DNA of 64,000 bases from contig NZ_FNVG01000005.1 in NCBI RefSeq assembly GCF_900107935.1, positions 124,001 to 188,000 on the forward strand, written 5' to 3'. Origin of the DNA: Vibrio hangzhouensis. Its GTDB lineage: Bacteria; Pseudomonadota; Gammaproteobacteria; Enterobacterales; Vibrionaceae. Under the pieces are notes generated by a model. That model had not been told where the DNA came from. It saw nothing but the letters and a program-made list of their open reading frames with translations, and did not search any database. This document shows, one piece after another, positions 1 to 8,262 of this stretch (positions within the stretch are counted from its first letter, which is position 1; each line of letters opens with the position of its first letter). Position numbers and translations under genes: made by a program.

Positions 1-2013
1 CGTCTCTTTTGATCGTGGTTCGAGCTCGTCGGGACGCTTCAGGCTCTGGAGTGTGTTCACCAGTCGGTTACCAAACAAGGGGGCGGTCACAAAGGCAGAG
101 ATGCCCTTTAACGGCAGATCTGTGTTGTTGCAGAAGGGACGCACGTACAGGACGGGATGATCTGCTAAATGGCTTTCAAGATATGACTTGCTGATACTGT
201 CATCCAGTATGATGATGGTATCTTTGTCTAACGTGATAGTGGCGAGATCTTTGCCTTCAATATGCGTATATCGGATAGCATGACGATTGAATTCTGATAC
301 TAGCAGTGGGTTCGTATTATCGGAAACGTAACAGACTGAAACAGCGGACTCCCTGACCATTTTATGGTCATCTTTAGCAAAGGTCAGCACAAAACTAAAT
401 TCGCTCCCTTCTCCCTTGCGAGATGTTAATTGTATCTCTCCGCCCATTAAAGCGATCATTTTCGAGCAAATCGCCAGTCCCAGGCCAGTACCGCCATAGT
501 CTTTAGATGTATTGATGTTTTCTTGCTTAAATTCTTCGAATACCCGTCGTTGCTTCTCAGGTTCTATGCCGATACCGGTGTCAGAGACAGTGAACCTGGC
601 CGTAACAGAGTCAGAGTCTTGCTTAATGAGGTGCAGCGACAACGCGACGTAACCTTTGTCGGTAAACTTAATGGCATTTGACGCCAGGTTCATCAGAGAC
701 TGCCTGACTTTCTGTTCGTCTGCTTTGACATAATCTGGTAGCGCCGGATCAATGTGAATCTTTATCTCTACGGACTTTTGTTGTGCTTTGGGGGCGATTA
801 ATGCTGCAGTATCAAAGATGGTTTCTTTAATCGCTGTCGTGTGGGGGCAGATTTCCAAATGACCAGATTCAATCTTAGACACGTCGAGAATGTCATTCAT
901 CAGCATAAGCAAAGTTTGCGAAGAAGCATTAATCGTTGTCAGGTAATCTTTTTGGCTAGCATCAAGTTTTGTGTCCCCAAGAATTTCTGTCATACCCAAT
1001 ATGCCGCTGAGGGGCGTGCGGATTTCATGAGACATATTAGCCAGAAATGCACTTTTGGCTCGGTTGGCTTGTCTTTCTTTCTCTCGTGCGTCGATCAGTC
1101 GCTGTTCAAGTAACGAGGTTTGACGGATAACGTAAAGGAGGACAAAGATAATTGCTAAGACGAGCAGTATTGTAGATAAATCACGATAGTGCTCATTTTG
1201 TTCAATTTTCTGGTTGATGTGATCTGGAAGTATGTTGAACAGAGTATCTAATGACGACTCGAGTTGATGAATTGTAAAACGAAGTTGTCCAAGTTGACCT
1301 TCCTGATGGCTATAGCCAAACGTTTCATAGGCGCTTTGAAGCGCATAATAGGCTGAGCGGAATTGCTGAAATTGCTGGAATAGCTCGAATGACATACCAC
1401 TGCGGTTAAGCTCTGTATCGATTCGATCAAGATTGCGGTGAATTCTCGGAATTACTGAGACATCAAGATCAGAAAAGAATTGGTACATCAAATCCTGAGT
1501 GGACAAGGCGATATGATTGAGTTCAGTGGAGTTTACATTAACAAGTGAGCGTTCCAGTCTAAGGGCTTTTTGTTGAAGGTTATCGATCAGACCCTGGTTA
1601 TCACCAGAGCCGTGAATAAGCATTACCGTTTCAGACAAGCGATAGAATTGTTGGACGTAATTGTCGACATAGGATAACGCCTGCTGCCCTTGATAACTGA
1701 TGTTAATCCCGGAATCAGACAGCATGGCGTTGACCTCTCCGAGTTGAAGCAGCATTGTCTGATAAGCCTGTTCCATTTTGTTGAGATACTGGGGCTCGAT
1801 ACGCGCTATGAAGTCTTTCTCATGTCGGCGCATCATTAGCATGTTATTAGACGCAGCCAGGATTTGCTTTTGTAGTAAAATAAGTCGATTTTTTGTCTGG
1901 TCTACGTTGTGTTCTGCATAAAAAAACAATCCGAGCAAAATTAATATAAACGTTGCTCCAAATATAAACGTTTTACGGATGGCGAGAGTCGCCTTAGCAC
2001 TTGTTGTCGACAT
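1..2013 (-). CDS. Hybrid sensor histidine kinase, C-terminus cut by window edge
   Basis: The frame is open from an ATG at 2013 to the first base of the window, so 671 codons are visible and the end is missing. A first membrane helix (about residues 14-32) is followed by a long, mainly helical periplasmic region (about 35-270), a second helix (about 273-293) and a cytoplasmic kinase core. The HisKA motif SHEIRTP carries the presumed phosphorylated His329. The ATPase domain shows an N box (NLASNAIKFTDKG), DTGIGI and GGTGLGLAI. The residues after it look like a degenerate receiver-like stretch, and a true receiver domain may lie beyond the edge. The periplasmic part has no motif I recognise, so the ligand is unknown. 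It is divergent from the pha cluster across about 870 bases. The kinase class is clear; whether it is truly hybrid is inferred. Confidence 0.85.
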   Translation of the reverse strand, partial: MSTTSAKATLAIRKTFIFGATFILILLGLFFYAEHNVDQTKNRLILLQKQILAASNNMLMMRRHEKDFIARIEPQYLNKMEQAYQTMLLQLGEVNAMLSDSGINISYQGQQALSYVDNYVQQFYRLSETVMLIHGSGDNQGLIDNLQQKALRLERSLVNVNSTELNHIALSTQDLMYQFFSDLDVSVIPRIHRNLDRIDTELNRSGMSFELFQQFQQFRSAYYALQSAYETFGYSHQEGQLGQLRFTIHQLESSLDTLFNILPDHINQKIEQNEHYRDLSTILLVLAIIFVLLYVIRQTSLLEQRLIDAREKERQANRAKSAFLANMSHEIRTPLSGILGMTEILGDTKLDASQKDYLTTINASSQTLLMLMNDILDVSKIESGHLEICPHTTAIKETIFDTAALIAPKAQQKSVEIKIHIDPALPDYVKADEQKVRQSLMNLASNAIKFTDKGYVALSLHLIKQDSDSVTARFTVSDTGIGIEPEKQRRVFEEFKQENINTSKDYGGTGLGLAICSKMIALMGGEIQLTSRKGEGSEFSFVLTFAKDDHKMVRESAVSVCYVSDNTNPLLVSEFNRHAIRYTHIEGKDLATITLDKDTIIILDDSISKSYLESHLADHPVLYVRPFCNNTDLPLKGISAFVTAPLFGNRLVNTLQSLKRPDELEPRSKET

Positions 2014-2882
2014 TTATCCACATCCTTATGGTACCACCAGACTGCCTGAAACAGTGTAGCGTAAAAAACCATTTAGAAAAATTCGTAATGTTTACAAATG
2101 TTGTGGCTAACTATCTGAACAGGTTGAGAAGTCAGTTTGAAAATACCAAGTAAAGGTCGTAACTAGTGTAAAAGACGAAGCTTGCACTCATAATAGGTGA
2201 TACTGGCTATTAACAAAATTAGCATTAAGGTACGGAAAGGTATGCGATGATGTGATGCTAACAATTCATATTGTTATTAGAGGGATACAAAACCTTGTAA
2301 AAACTAGGTGAAATAGATCACGTTCCAATGAAATCCCCAAATTCGATCATCATTGACTTAGTATGGGGCAAATTGGCGAAAAAAGGATATTGCAAAATTT
2401 TGCTAATTGTAATTAGAGTATAAATACTATTTAATTCACCTTTGTAATTCATGTGTTTATGTAAGCAAAAACTTCATTTGATAATTATCTGACACTTTTA
2501 TGATATAAATCCTGTGAACTGATTTGGTGCGAAAACACTATTTTCTTGGGGCTTGGGCTTTGCCTGCTTTATTGGCTTGTAATTCTTATTTATCAATTGC
2601 TTATCTGTGGTTTCTGTACTTATCATGGAGTGTAATTAACAGAATTACCGCATTACATAACGGTTGTGATAATGATCAACTTTATTGCTATAAGTAGAAA
2701 ATAATGATGGTCAAATATTACGATTCCTTTAAATTTGTATTTAATACAAAAAAGCGTAACAAAAGCTGCGTAATATCAATAACAAAAGTCAGCCATATCA
2801 AACGCGCACAACGAATTATGTCGTCTTTTTTAGTTTTTGTTAAATAGCTTATAAAAGCTAGTTGCTAGGGATGGGGTCACCA
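2014..2882. other. Long AT-rich intergenic region between kinase and pha genes
   Basis: This 869-base gap has no convincing gene on either strand. It must hold the promoters of the leftward kinase gene and the rightward pha cluster. Two sites stand out: a CRP-like GTGA-N6-TCAC at 2308-2321 and a perfect odd-centred palindrome TTTGTATT-T-AATACAAA at 2734-2750, which lies about 130 bases before phaB. I cannot place promoters with confidence because the whole region is AT-rich. Confidence 0.5.
2734..2750. promoter_or_regulatory. Perfect palindrome upstream of phaB, possible operator
   Basis: TTTGTATT and AATACAAA are exact reverse complements around a central T. The site is placed where a repressor could act on the pha promoter. 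In an AT-rich region some palindromes arise by chance, so this is only a candidate. Confidence 0.3.
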
Positions 2883-3623
2883 ATGAAAAAGCTCGCGATT
2901 ATTACGGGATCTAAAGGCGGAATTGGATCCGCTATTTCTTCTACTTTGGTTGAGAAAGGTTATAGACTTATTGCAACCTACAGTACAGGAAATTATGAAT
3001 GTGCTAAGCGATGGTTTGATGAAAAAGGCTTTAGCGAAGATCAGGTCAGGTTGTTCGAACTTGATGTAACCAAAACGGATGAATGCCGGGAAAAGCTGGC
3101 TTTATTACAACAAGAAGAAGGAACTTTCGATCTGGTTGTTAATAATGCAGGTATTACTAGAGATGGGCAGTTCAAGAAAATGTCTTCTGATTCCTGGTTT
3201 GATGTTATAAATACCAACCTAAATAGTGTCTTTAACGTGACACAACCTTTATTTTCGGCAATGTGTGAGAAAGGCAATGGCCGAATTATCAATATATCCT
3301 CAGTTAATGGACAAAAAGGTCAGTTTGGCCAGACTAATTATGCTGCAGCCAAAGCGGGCATGATTGGTTTTACTAAAGCATTGGCGGCGGAAGGAGCAAG
3401 ATCTGGAGTTACTGTGAATGTTGTTGCTCCGGGTTATACAGGTACTCCGATGGTCGAAGCAATGCGTGATGACGTCCTAGATTCCATCAAAAGTACGATT
3501 CCTTTAAAACGTTTAGCTAAACCCGAAGAAATAGCCGCGTCAGTAGCATTTTTGGCCAGTGAAGAAGCTGCTTATATTACAGGTGAAACTATTGCCATCA
3601 ATGGCGGCTTGTACATGGCGTAA
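2883..3623 (+). CDS. phaB: Acetoacetyl-CoA reductase (PhaB)
   Basis: This 246-residue short-chain dehydrogenase would reduce acetoacetyl-CoA to (R)-3-hydroxybutyryl-CoA with NADPH, the second step of polyhydroxybutyrate synthesis in the cytoplasm. It has the nucleotide-binding motif ITGSKGGIG near the N-terminus, NNAG at 87-90 and the catalytic set Ser140, Tyr153 and Lys157. The length is the usual PhaB length. The ATG at 2883 (MKKLAIITG) is chosen over an in-frame TTG at 2862, because the protein then begins at the normal SDR position. It is the first gene of the phaB-phaA-phasin-phaC cluster, 19 bases before phaA. An FabG-type role is possible from sequence alone, but the neighbours argue for PhaB. 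Confidence 0.93.
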   Translation: MKKLAIITGSKGGIGSAISSTLVEKGYRLIATYSTGNYECAKRWFDEKGFSEDQVRLFELDVTKTDECREKLALLQQEEGTFDLVVNNAGITRDGQFKKMSSDSWFDVINTNLNSVFNVTQPLFSAMCEKGNGRIINISSVNGQKGQFGQTNYAAAKAGMIGFTKALAAEGARSGVTVNVVAPGYTGTPMVEAMRDDVLDSIKSTIPLKRLAKPEEIAASVAFLASEEAAYITGETIAINGGLYMA

Positions 3624-3642
3624 TTAACGAAGGGAATACTAA

Positions 3643-4848
3643 ATGGAAAAAGTATTTATTGTTGCAGCTAAGCGTACTGCGATTGGTAGTTTTGGTGGAA
3701 GTTTAAAAGATATTCCGGCAGGTAAACTCGCAGCAGAAGCTATAAAAGGTGCACTGAACTCGTCGGGTGTAGCTGTAGAAGACATTGATGAGGTTATTGT
3801 TGGGAATGTCGTTAGCGCAAATCAAGGTATGGGTATTGGACGTCAGGCGTCTATTTACGCCGGTATTCCGGCCGAAGTGCCAGCCTATACATTGAACATG
3901 GTGTGCGGCAGTGGAATGAAAACATTAATGGATGCCGCATCGCATATCAAGGCGGGTGAAGCGGAAGTGGTTGTTGCCGCTGGTGTCGAAGTCATGTCTC
4001 AAATCCCTTTTGCTATGCCTTCAAGTGCTCGTTCCGGACATAAAATGGGCGACATAACGGCAAAAGATCTGCTGGTTTCGGACGGTCTGACTGATGTCTT
4101 CAATGCTTACCACATGGGAGTAACGGCTGAGAATATTGCGAAACAAGTTGGCATTTCTCGTGAAGATCAGGACGCTTATGCGTTAAGTAGCCAGCAGAAA
4201 GCGGTGGCGGCAATCGAAGCGGGTAGATTTCAAGACGAAATAGTTCCGGTTGAAGTGAAAGTGAGAAGACAGGCTGTTGAGTTTGCGACTGACGAGTATC
4301 CGAAGCTGGACGCAACAATGGAAGGTCTGAGCAAGTTGCGTCCTGCCTTTGACAGAGAAGGCACGGTAACAGCAGGTAATGCATCCGGGATCAATGATGG
4401 TGCAAGTGCACTCATAGTGGCCTCCGAATCAGCCGTTAGTCGTTTGGGACTGACACCTCTGTGTGAACTTATCAGCAGCGCTCAGACGGGAATTGACCCT
4501 AAAGTCATGGGCCTCGGACCTGTCCAGGCTGTAACGAAAGCTCTGGCACAAGCCGAATTGAATATTGAAGCTGTAGATGTGTTTGAGTTGAACGAGGCGT
4601 TCGCAGCGCAAGCTCTTGGTGTTATTAGAAATTTGGCATCTGAGCACGATATTTCGGCGGATACCATAATGCAAAAAGCCAACCCTAACGGTGGCGCTAT
4701 CGCACTAGGTCATCCACTGGGCGCATCGGGCAACCGAATTATCGTGACTCTGATACATGAACTACTGCGTGAACAAAAAGATTTAGGTGTTGCCTCGTTA
4801 TGTGTCGGTGGTGGCATGGGAACTGCAGTCGTTGTTAAGCGCTGTTAA
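3643..4848 (+). CDS. phaA: Acetyl-CoA acetyltransferase (beta-ketothiolase PhaA)
   Basis: This 401-residue thiolase condenses two acetyl-CoA into acetoacetyl-CoA, the first step of polyhydroxybutyrate synthesis. The acylated cysteine is Cys88 in NMVCGSG. The second active-site pair is His357 in GHPLGASG and Cys387 in CVGGGMG, and NEAFA is also present. The length is typical of biosynthetic thiolases. It follows phaB by 19 bases and is probably co-transcribed with it. Genes of this family also serve in degradation, but the position between reductase and phasin fixes the likely role. Confidence 0.94.
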   Translation: MEKVFIVAAKRTAIGSFGGSLKDIPAGKLAAEAIKGALNSSGVAVEDIDEVIVGNVVSANQGMGIGRQASIYAGIPAEVPAYTLNMVCGSGMKTLMDAASHIKAGEAEVVVAAGVEVMSQIPFAMPSSARSGHKMGDITAKDLLVSDGLTDVFNAYHMGVTAENIAKQVGISREDQDAYALSSQQKAVAAIEAGRFQDEIVPVEVKVRRQAVEFATDEYPKLDATMEGLSKLRPAFDREGTVTAGNASGINDGASALIVASESAVSRLGLTPLCELISSAQTGIDPKVMGLGPVQAVTKALAQAELNIEAVDVFELNEAFAAQALGVIRNLASEHDISADTIMQKANPNGGAIALGHPLGASGNRIIVTLIHELLREQKDLGVASLCVGGGMGTAVVVKRC

Positions 4849-4926
4849 GGGTGTTGTCGGACACCCGAGTTAGTGTGGGATAGTTTTACAAAATACTGGA
4901 AAATTTATTTCTTAGGAGAAATCATT

Positions 4927-5274
4927 ATGTACACGGATATTTTTAAAGTTTTCAACGAGCAGTCAGAAAAAACGTTTGAACCATATGCGAAGTTCAACAA
5001 GCTTATGACCAAAAACGTCGAGACCTTGACTGACCTACAACTTAATGCAATGCGCGCTTATAGCGAGTTAGGCTTAAGCCAAATGAAAGCGGCGGCTGAA
5101 GTGAAAGATGTATCATCGCTGGCGGTCTTCAATAGTCAGCAATTGAATGCGTTGTCTCGTCTATCACAACAAATGATGGATGACAGCAATAAACTTCAGC
5201 AGGTTGCAAAAGAATTCAAAGACGATATTGAAGCGCTGACCACTGAAACGGTCAAGGCGAATACGCCAGCATAA
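4927..5274 (+). CDS. phaP: Phasin, polyhydroxybutyrate granule-associated protein
   Basis: This small helical protein of 115 residues is rich in Ala, Gln, Lys and Leu, has no cysteine, and resembles phasins that coat storage granules and limit their size. The start at 4927 (MYTDIFKVFNEQ) is chosen because TTAGGAGA lies just ahead of it; an upstream in-frame start at 4873 has no comparable site. It sits between phaA and phaC, the usual Vibrio arrangement. A strong hairpin follows about 27 bases after its stop, which could make phasin mRNA more abundant than synthase mRNA. The family assignment rests on composition, length and context. Confidence 0.88.
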   Translation: MYTDIFKVFNEQSEKTFEPYAKFNKLMTKNVETLTDLQLNAMRAYSELGLSQMKAAAEVKDVSSLAVFNSQQLNALSRLSQQMMDDSNKLQQVAKEFKDDIEALTTETVKANTPA

Positions 5275-5300
5275 TTATAGGCGATACTTACAATATAGAG

Positions 5301-5328
5301 GGTTGCGGGGGCACTCGTTCCCGCAACC
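5301..5328 (+). terminator. Hairpin between phasin gene and phaC, terminator or attenuator
   Basis: GGTTGCGGG at 5301-5309 pairs perfectly with CCCGCAACC at 5320-5328 across a 10-base loop, and is followed by TCTTTTCATTTC. The GC-rich 9-bp stem with a T-rich tail reads as a factor-independent terminator, probably partial, since no clear promoter can be seen in the 30 bases before phaC. Confidence 0.75.
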
Positions 5329-5359
5329 TCTTTTCATTTCTAAGAAAAGGGTTTTAGTT

Positions 5360-7174
5360 ATGTTCCAAAACTTCTTTTCGGACTACCTTGTGAAACTGCA
5401 GGAGAGCAACCAGCAATGGTGGAAAGACTTCGAGCAAGGCAAGGCAGCCGTAAATAGCCCACTCACGAAAGCAATGCAGGAACTCAGTGCTGAAGATACC
5501 GCTGAGTTTATGGAGAAAGCCTCTAAACAACCTGCTGCTATGTTGGACATGCAAACTAAGTGGTGGACACAGCAGCTAGAGATTTGGCAGCGCGTAGCGC
5601 TTCAAGCAAGTAAAGAAGAGGTGGTTGAAGTAGAGAAGGGTGACCGCAGGTTTCAAGATGATGCCTGGAAAGAGGAAGCTTTCTATAACTTCATAAAACA
5701 ATCTTATGTTTTATTCAGTAAGACTTACCTCGATACCATCAATTCTGTTGAAGGTGTTGATGAAAAAATCAAAGAACGGTTAACGTTTTTTTCTCGTCAG
5801 ACACTTAATGCACTCTCTCCGACCAACTTCATCGCGACCAATCCAGAACTGCTAAAGCTGACTCTTGAGCAAAATGGCGAGAATCTTTTAGCTGGTTTAC
5901 AGCAGTTTCAGGAAGATGTCGAAGCCAGTGCCGATGTGCTGAAGATTCGAATGACGAATACAGAGGCATTCAGAATTGGCGAGCATGTGGCTAATACTGC
6001 TGGTGACGTTGTGTTTAAGAATGACCTGTTTGAGTTAATACAATATCGACCGCTAACAGAGAAGGTTAACGCAACGCCATTACTTATCGTTCCTCCTTTT
6101 ATTAACAAATACTACATACTCGATCTGCGCGAGAAAAACTCCATGGTTAAGTGGTTGTTGGAGCAGGGTCACTCGGTATTTATGATGTCATGGCGTAATC
6201 CTGGCCCATCACAAGCCAAGGTTGAATTCGGCGACTATGTGACGGAAGGGGTAGTGAAGGCTGTTTCTGCGATTGAGTCGATTACTGGTAAAGACCAGAT
6301 TAACGCTGCGGGTTACTGTATAGGTGGAACCGTACTCGCTTCTACAGTGGCTTATTATGCTGCGAAGCGAATGAAAAAGCGCATTGTATCGGCGTCTTTC
6401 TTTACGACTCTGTTAGATTTCAGTCAACCCGGCGAAGTCGGTGCGTATATTAATGACACTATCATTCGTGCCATCGAACTGCAGAATAATACACTTGGTT
6501 ATATGGATGGTCGCTCACTCAGCGTGACATTCAGTTTGCTTCGGGAAAACAGTCTTTACTGGAATTACTATATTGACAACTATCTCAAAGGGAACAGCCC
6601 GGTAGATTTTGATCTGCTGTATTGGAATAGTGACAGTACAAATGTTGCAGCAGCAACCCACAACTTCCTGTTGAGACAACTTTATCTGGAGAACAAACTG
6701 ATTCAGGACAAAGGGGTCAAGATCGGAGGCGTATGGATTGATCTCAACAAGATTAGAATTCCGAGCTACTTTATTTCTACCAAAGAAGACCATATTGCGT
6801 TGTGGCAAGGTACATATCGTGGTGCTCTGAAAATGGGTGGTAATAAAACCTTTGTACTAGGAGAGTCAGGCCACATTGCGGGTATCGTGAATCATCCGGC
6901 CAAAGAGAAGTATGGCTTCTGGACCAGTTCAACTCTCGATGAATCGGCGGAAGAATGGATTACCAACGCCGACCATCACAAAGGGTCCTGGTGGTTGCAC
7001 TGGAATGAATGGCTCAATCAATTTATTGCTGATGAGCAAGTGGAACCATTTTCTATCGGTAATGAGGAATATCCTGTTCTTGGGGCTGCACCGGGAGAAT
7101 TTGTATTGCAGACATTGCCCGTCATTGATACTGGCGAGGTTAAGGTTAAGTCAGATACTTCGGAAACAGCCTGA
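5360..7174 (+). CDS. phaC: Class I poly(3-hydroxyalkanoate) synthase (PhaC)
   Basis: This 604-residue protein is of class I synthase length and polymerises 3-hydroxyacyl-CoA into granules. The lipase-like box GYCIGG holds the nucleophile Cys320; Asp477 (KEDHIA) and His505 (GESGHIAG) complete the triad, close to the positions 319, 480 and 508 of the Cupriavidus enzyme. The N-terminal 100 residues are the variable region typical of class I. The ATG at 5360 (MFQNFFSDYL) follows AAGAAAAGGG; an earlier in-frame start at 5303 would lie inside the hairpin and is rejected. It is the last gene of the cluster and is followed by a clear terminator. Confidence 0.95.
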   Translation: MFQNFFSDYLVKLQESNQQWWKDFEQGKAAVNSPLTKAMQELSAEDTAEFMEKASKQPAAMLDMQTKWWTQQLEIWQRVALQASKEEVVEVEKGDRRFQDDAWKEEAFYNFIKQSYVLFSKTYLDTINSVEGVDEKIKERLTFFSRQTLNALSPTNFIATNPELLKLTLEQNGENLLAGLQQFQEDVEASADVLKIRMTNTEAFRIGEHVANTAGDVVFKNDLFELIQYRPLTEKVNATPLLIVPPFINKYYILDLREKNSMVKWLLEQGHSVFMMSWRNPGPSQAKVEFGDYVTEGVVKAVSAIESITGKDQINAAGYCIGGTVLASTVAYYAAKRMKKRIVSASFFTTLLDFSQPGEVGAYINDTIIRAIELQNNTLGYMDGRSLSVTFSLLRENSLYWNYYIDNYLKGNSPVDFDLLYWNSDSTNVAAATHNFLLRQLYLENKLIQDKGVKIGGVWIDLNKIRIPSYFISTKEDHIALWQGTYRGALKMGGNKTFVLGESGHIAGIVNHPAKEKYGFWTSSTLDESAEEWITNADHHKGSWWLHWNEWLNQFIADEQVEPFSIGNEEYPVLGAAPGEFVLQTLPVIDTGEVKVKSDTSETA

Positions 7175-7179
7175 CAACA

Positions 7180-7203
7180 GAAAGGACCTTAACGGGTCCT
7201 TTC
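7180..7203 (+). terminator. Terminator of the pha cluster
   Basis: GAAAGGACC at 7180-7188 pairs with GGTCCTTTC at 7195-7203, followed by TCTTTATA. It lies directly after the phaC stop codon. Confidence 0.8.
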
Positions 7204-7300
7204 TCTTTATATTCAACCCTAACATCTTTATCCGTAACATACTTTCCATTTTACCCCTGTGTCGTATGATTACCTCATACTCAGTATTCAAGAGGTAGTT

Positions 7301-7912
7301 ATGGAAATTGAAACGTTAGAACAGAAGGTAAGCTATATCTTTGGCAGAGAAATTGCCCAAGAGCTTGCTAAGAAATCATTTCCGAAAATGAATATCAAGA
7401 TTGTCCAAGAAGCCATTATGGACACATTCATGCAAAAAGAGTGGCCATTTGATCCGAGCGATGCAGAATCTCTCAAAGCAGAAATGGAAGAGCAACGAAA
7501 GGCAGCGGCAACTGAGTTAAAGCAAAAGCAAATCGAGTTTGAGCAAACGTTTTTTGAGAAAAACGGCCAGCGTGATGAAGTGGTCATTCACAGCTCTGGT
7601 ATCCAGTATGAGGTCCTTGTTGAGGGAACTGAAGAGATCAGTGCAAGCGCAAACACCCAATTTCTGATGAGACATAAGACCTGGCTACTCAACGGTCGAC
7701 AGGTTGATGGCTCGATTCATTTACCTGCGCCGATAACTGTTTCGTTACATCAGGCACCAGTGTCGTGGCTAATCGCTCTCAAGCAAATGAAACTGGGTGC
7801 AACATGGAGATTATATGTTCCTGGTCACTTAGCGTATAAAGAAGACGAGCATCCACGGATTCCAGAAGAAACTGCTGTTATATTTGACTTACACGTAGAG
7901 TCGACCCAATAG
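7301..7912 (+). CDS. FKBP-type peptidyl-prolyl isomerase-like protein, degenerate
   Basis: This 203-residue protein has a helical N-terminal segment of the FkpA/FklB kind (about 1-85) and a C-terminal part resembling the FKBP fold (about 90-203). The C-terminal half keeps signs of the family: a SGIQYEVL strand start, VSWLIALKQMKLGATWRLYVPGHLAY, and a final IFDLHVEST strand. The loop that normally reads VxVxYxGxLxDGxxFDSS is largely lost, so isomerase activity is doubtful and a chaperone-like role may remain. There is no signal peptide. The ATG at 7301 follows GAGGTAG and is preferred over an upstream start at 7259. It is a single gene between two terminators. Confidence 0.7.
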   Translation: MEIETLEQKVSYIFGREIAQELAKKSFPKMNIKIVQEAIMDTFMQKEWPFDPSDAESLKAEMEEQRKAAATELKQKQIEFEQTFFEKNGQRDEVVIHSSGIQYEVLVEGTEEISASANTQFLMRHKTWLLNGRQVDGSIHLPAPITVSLHQAPVSWLIALKQMKLGATWRLYVPGHLAYKEDEHPRIPEETAVIFDLHVESTQ

Positions 7913-7936
7913 CAGTAGCGATATATCTCGATAATG

Positions 7937-7969
7937 AAAATTGCCCAGCATTTAATGCTGGGCAATTTT
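7937..7969 (+). terminator. Strong terminator after the FKBP-like gene
   Basis: AAAATTGCCCAGCA at 7937-7950 pairs with TGCTGGGCAATTTT at 7956-7969 across the loop TTTAA. The stem is 14 bp, GC-rich in the middle, and flanked by A and T runs, so it could work in both directions. Confidence 0.88.
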
Positions 7970-8136
7970 ATATATGCAATACTCTATATTGGTTTTGATG
8001 TTAGGTATAAATTTTTCTTATCTGAAGATAAAAGGTACATAATGCCAAACTGAAAGGTAAAGGTTATATTATGTGTTGTTTGATTGCGTTTATGTAGCAA
8101 TAATGTATTTTTGAACATTGTTTTAATAACAATGTC

Positions 8137-8152
8137 TGTGATCGCTGTCACA
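8137..8152. promoter_or_regulatory. Perfect CRP-type site upstream of the DAACS symporter
   Basis: TGTGA-TCGCTG-TCACA matches the CRP consensus TGTGA-N6-TCACA exactly and extends by one more pair (C and G). It lies about 110 bases before the symporter ATG, a suitable distance for catabolite activation. The preceding 170 bases from the terminator hold nothing else I recognise. Confidence 0.75.
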
Positions 8153-8262
8153 GTGCGGAGTTGGAAATCAAATTTGTAATTCTAATCACGCCATTCTAAC
8201 TGCTAATCTGCTCCGGCTTTCGATGTCTCCATCGTGAAGCAATATAAAAATAAGGAGTAATT

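Noticed and set aside
2308..2321. CRP site for the pha cluster
   Set aside because: GTGA-N6-TCAC is intact but the outer bases are wrong (GGTGA and TCACG), and it lies over 560 bases from phaB, so it is noted only as weak.
6912..7298. Frame of 128 codons overlapping the end of phaC
   Set aside because: It is out of frame with phaC for most of its length and runs through the pha terminator.
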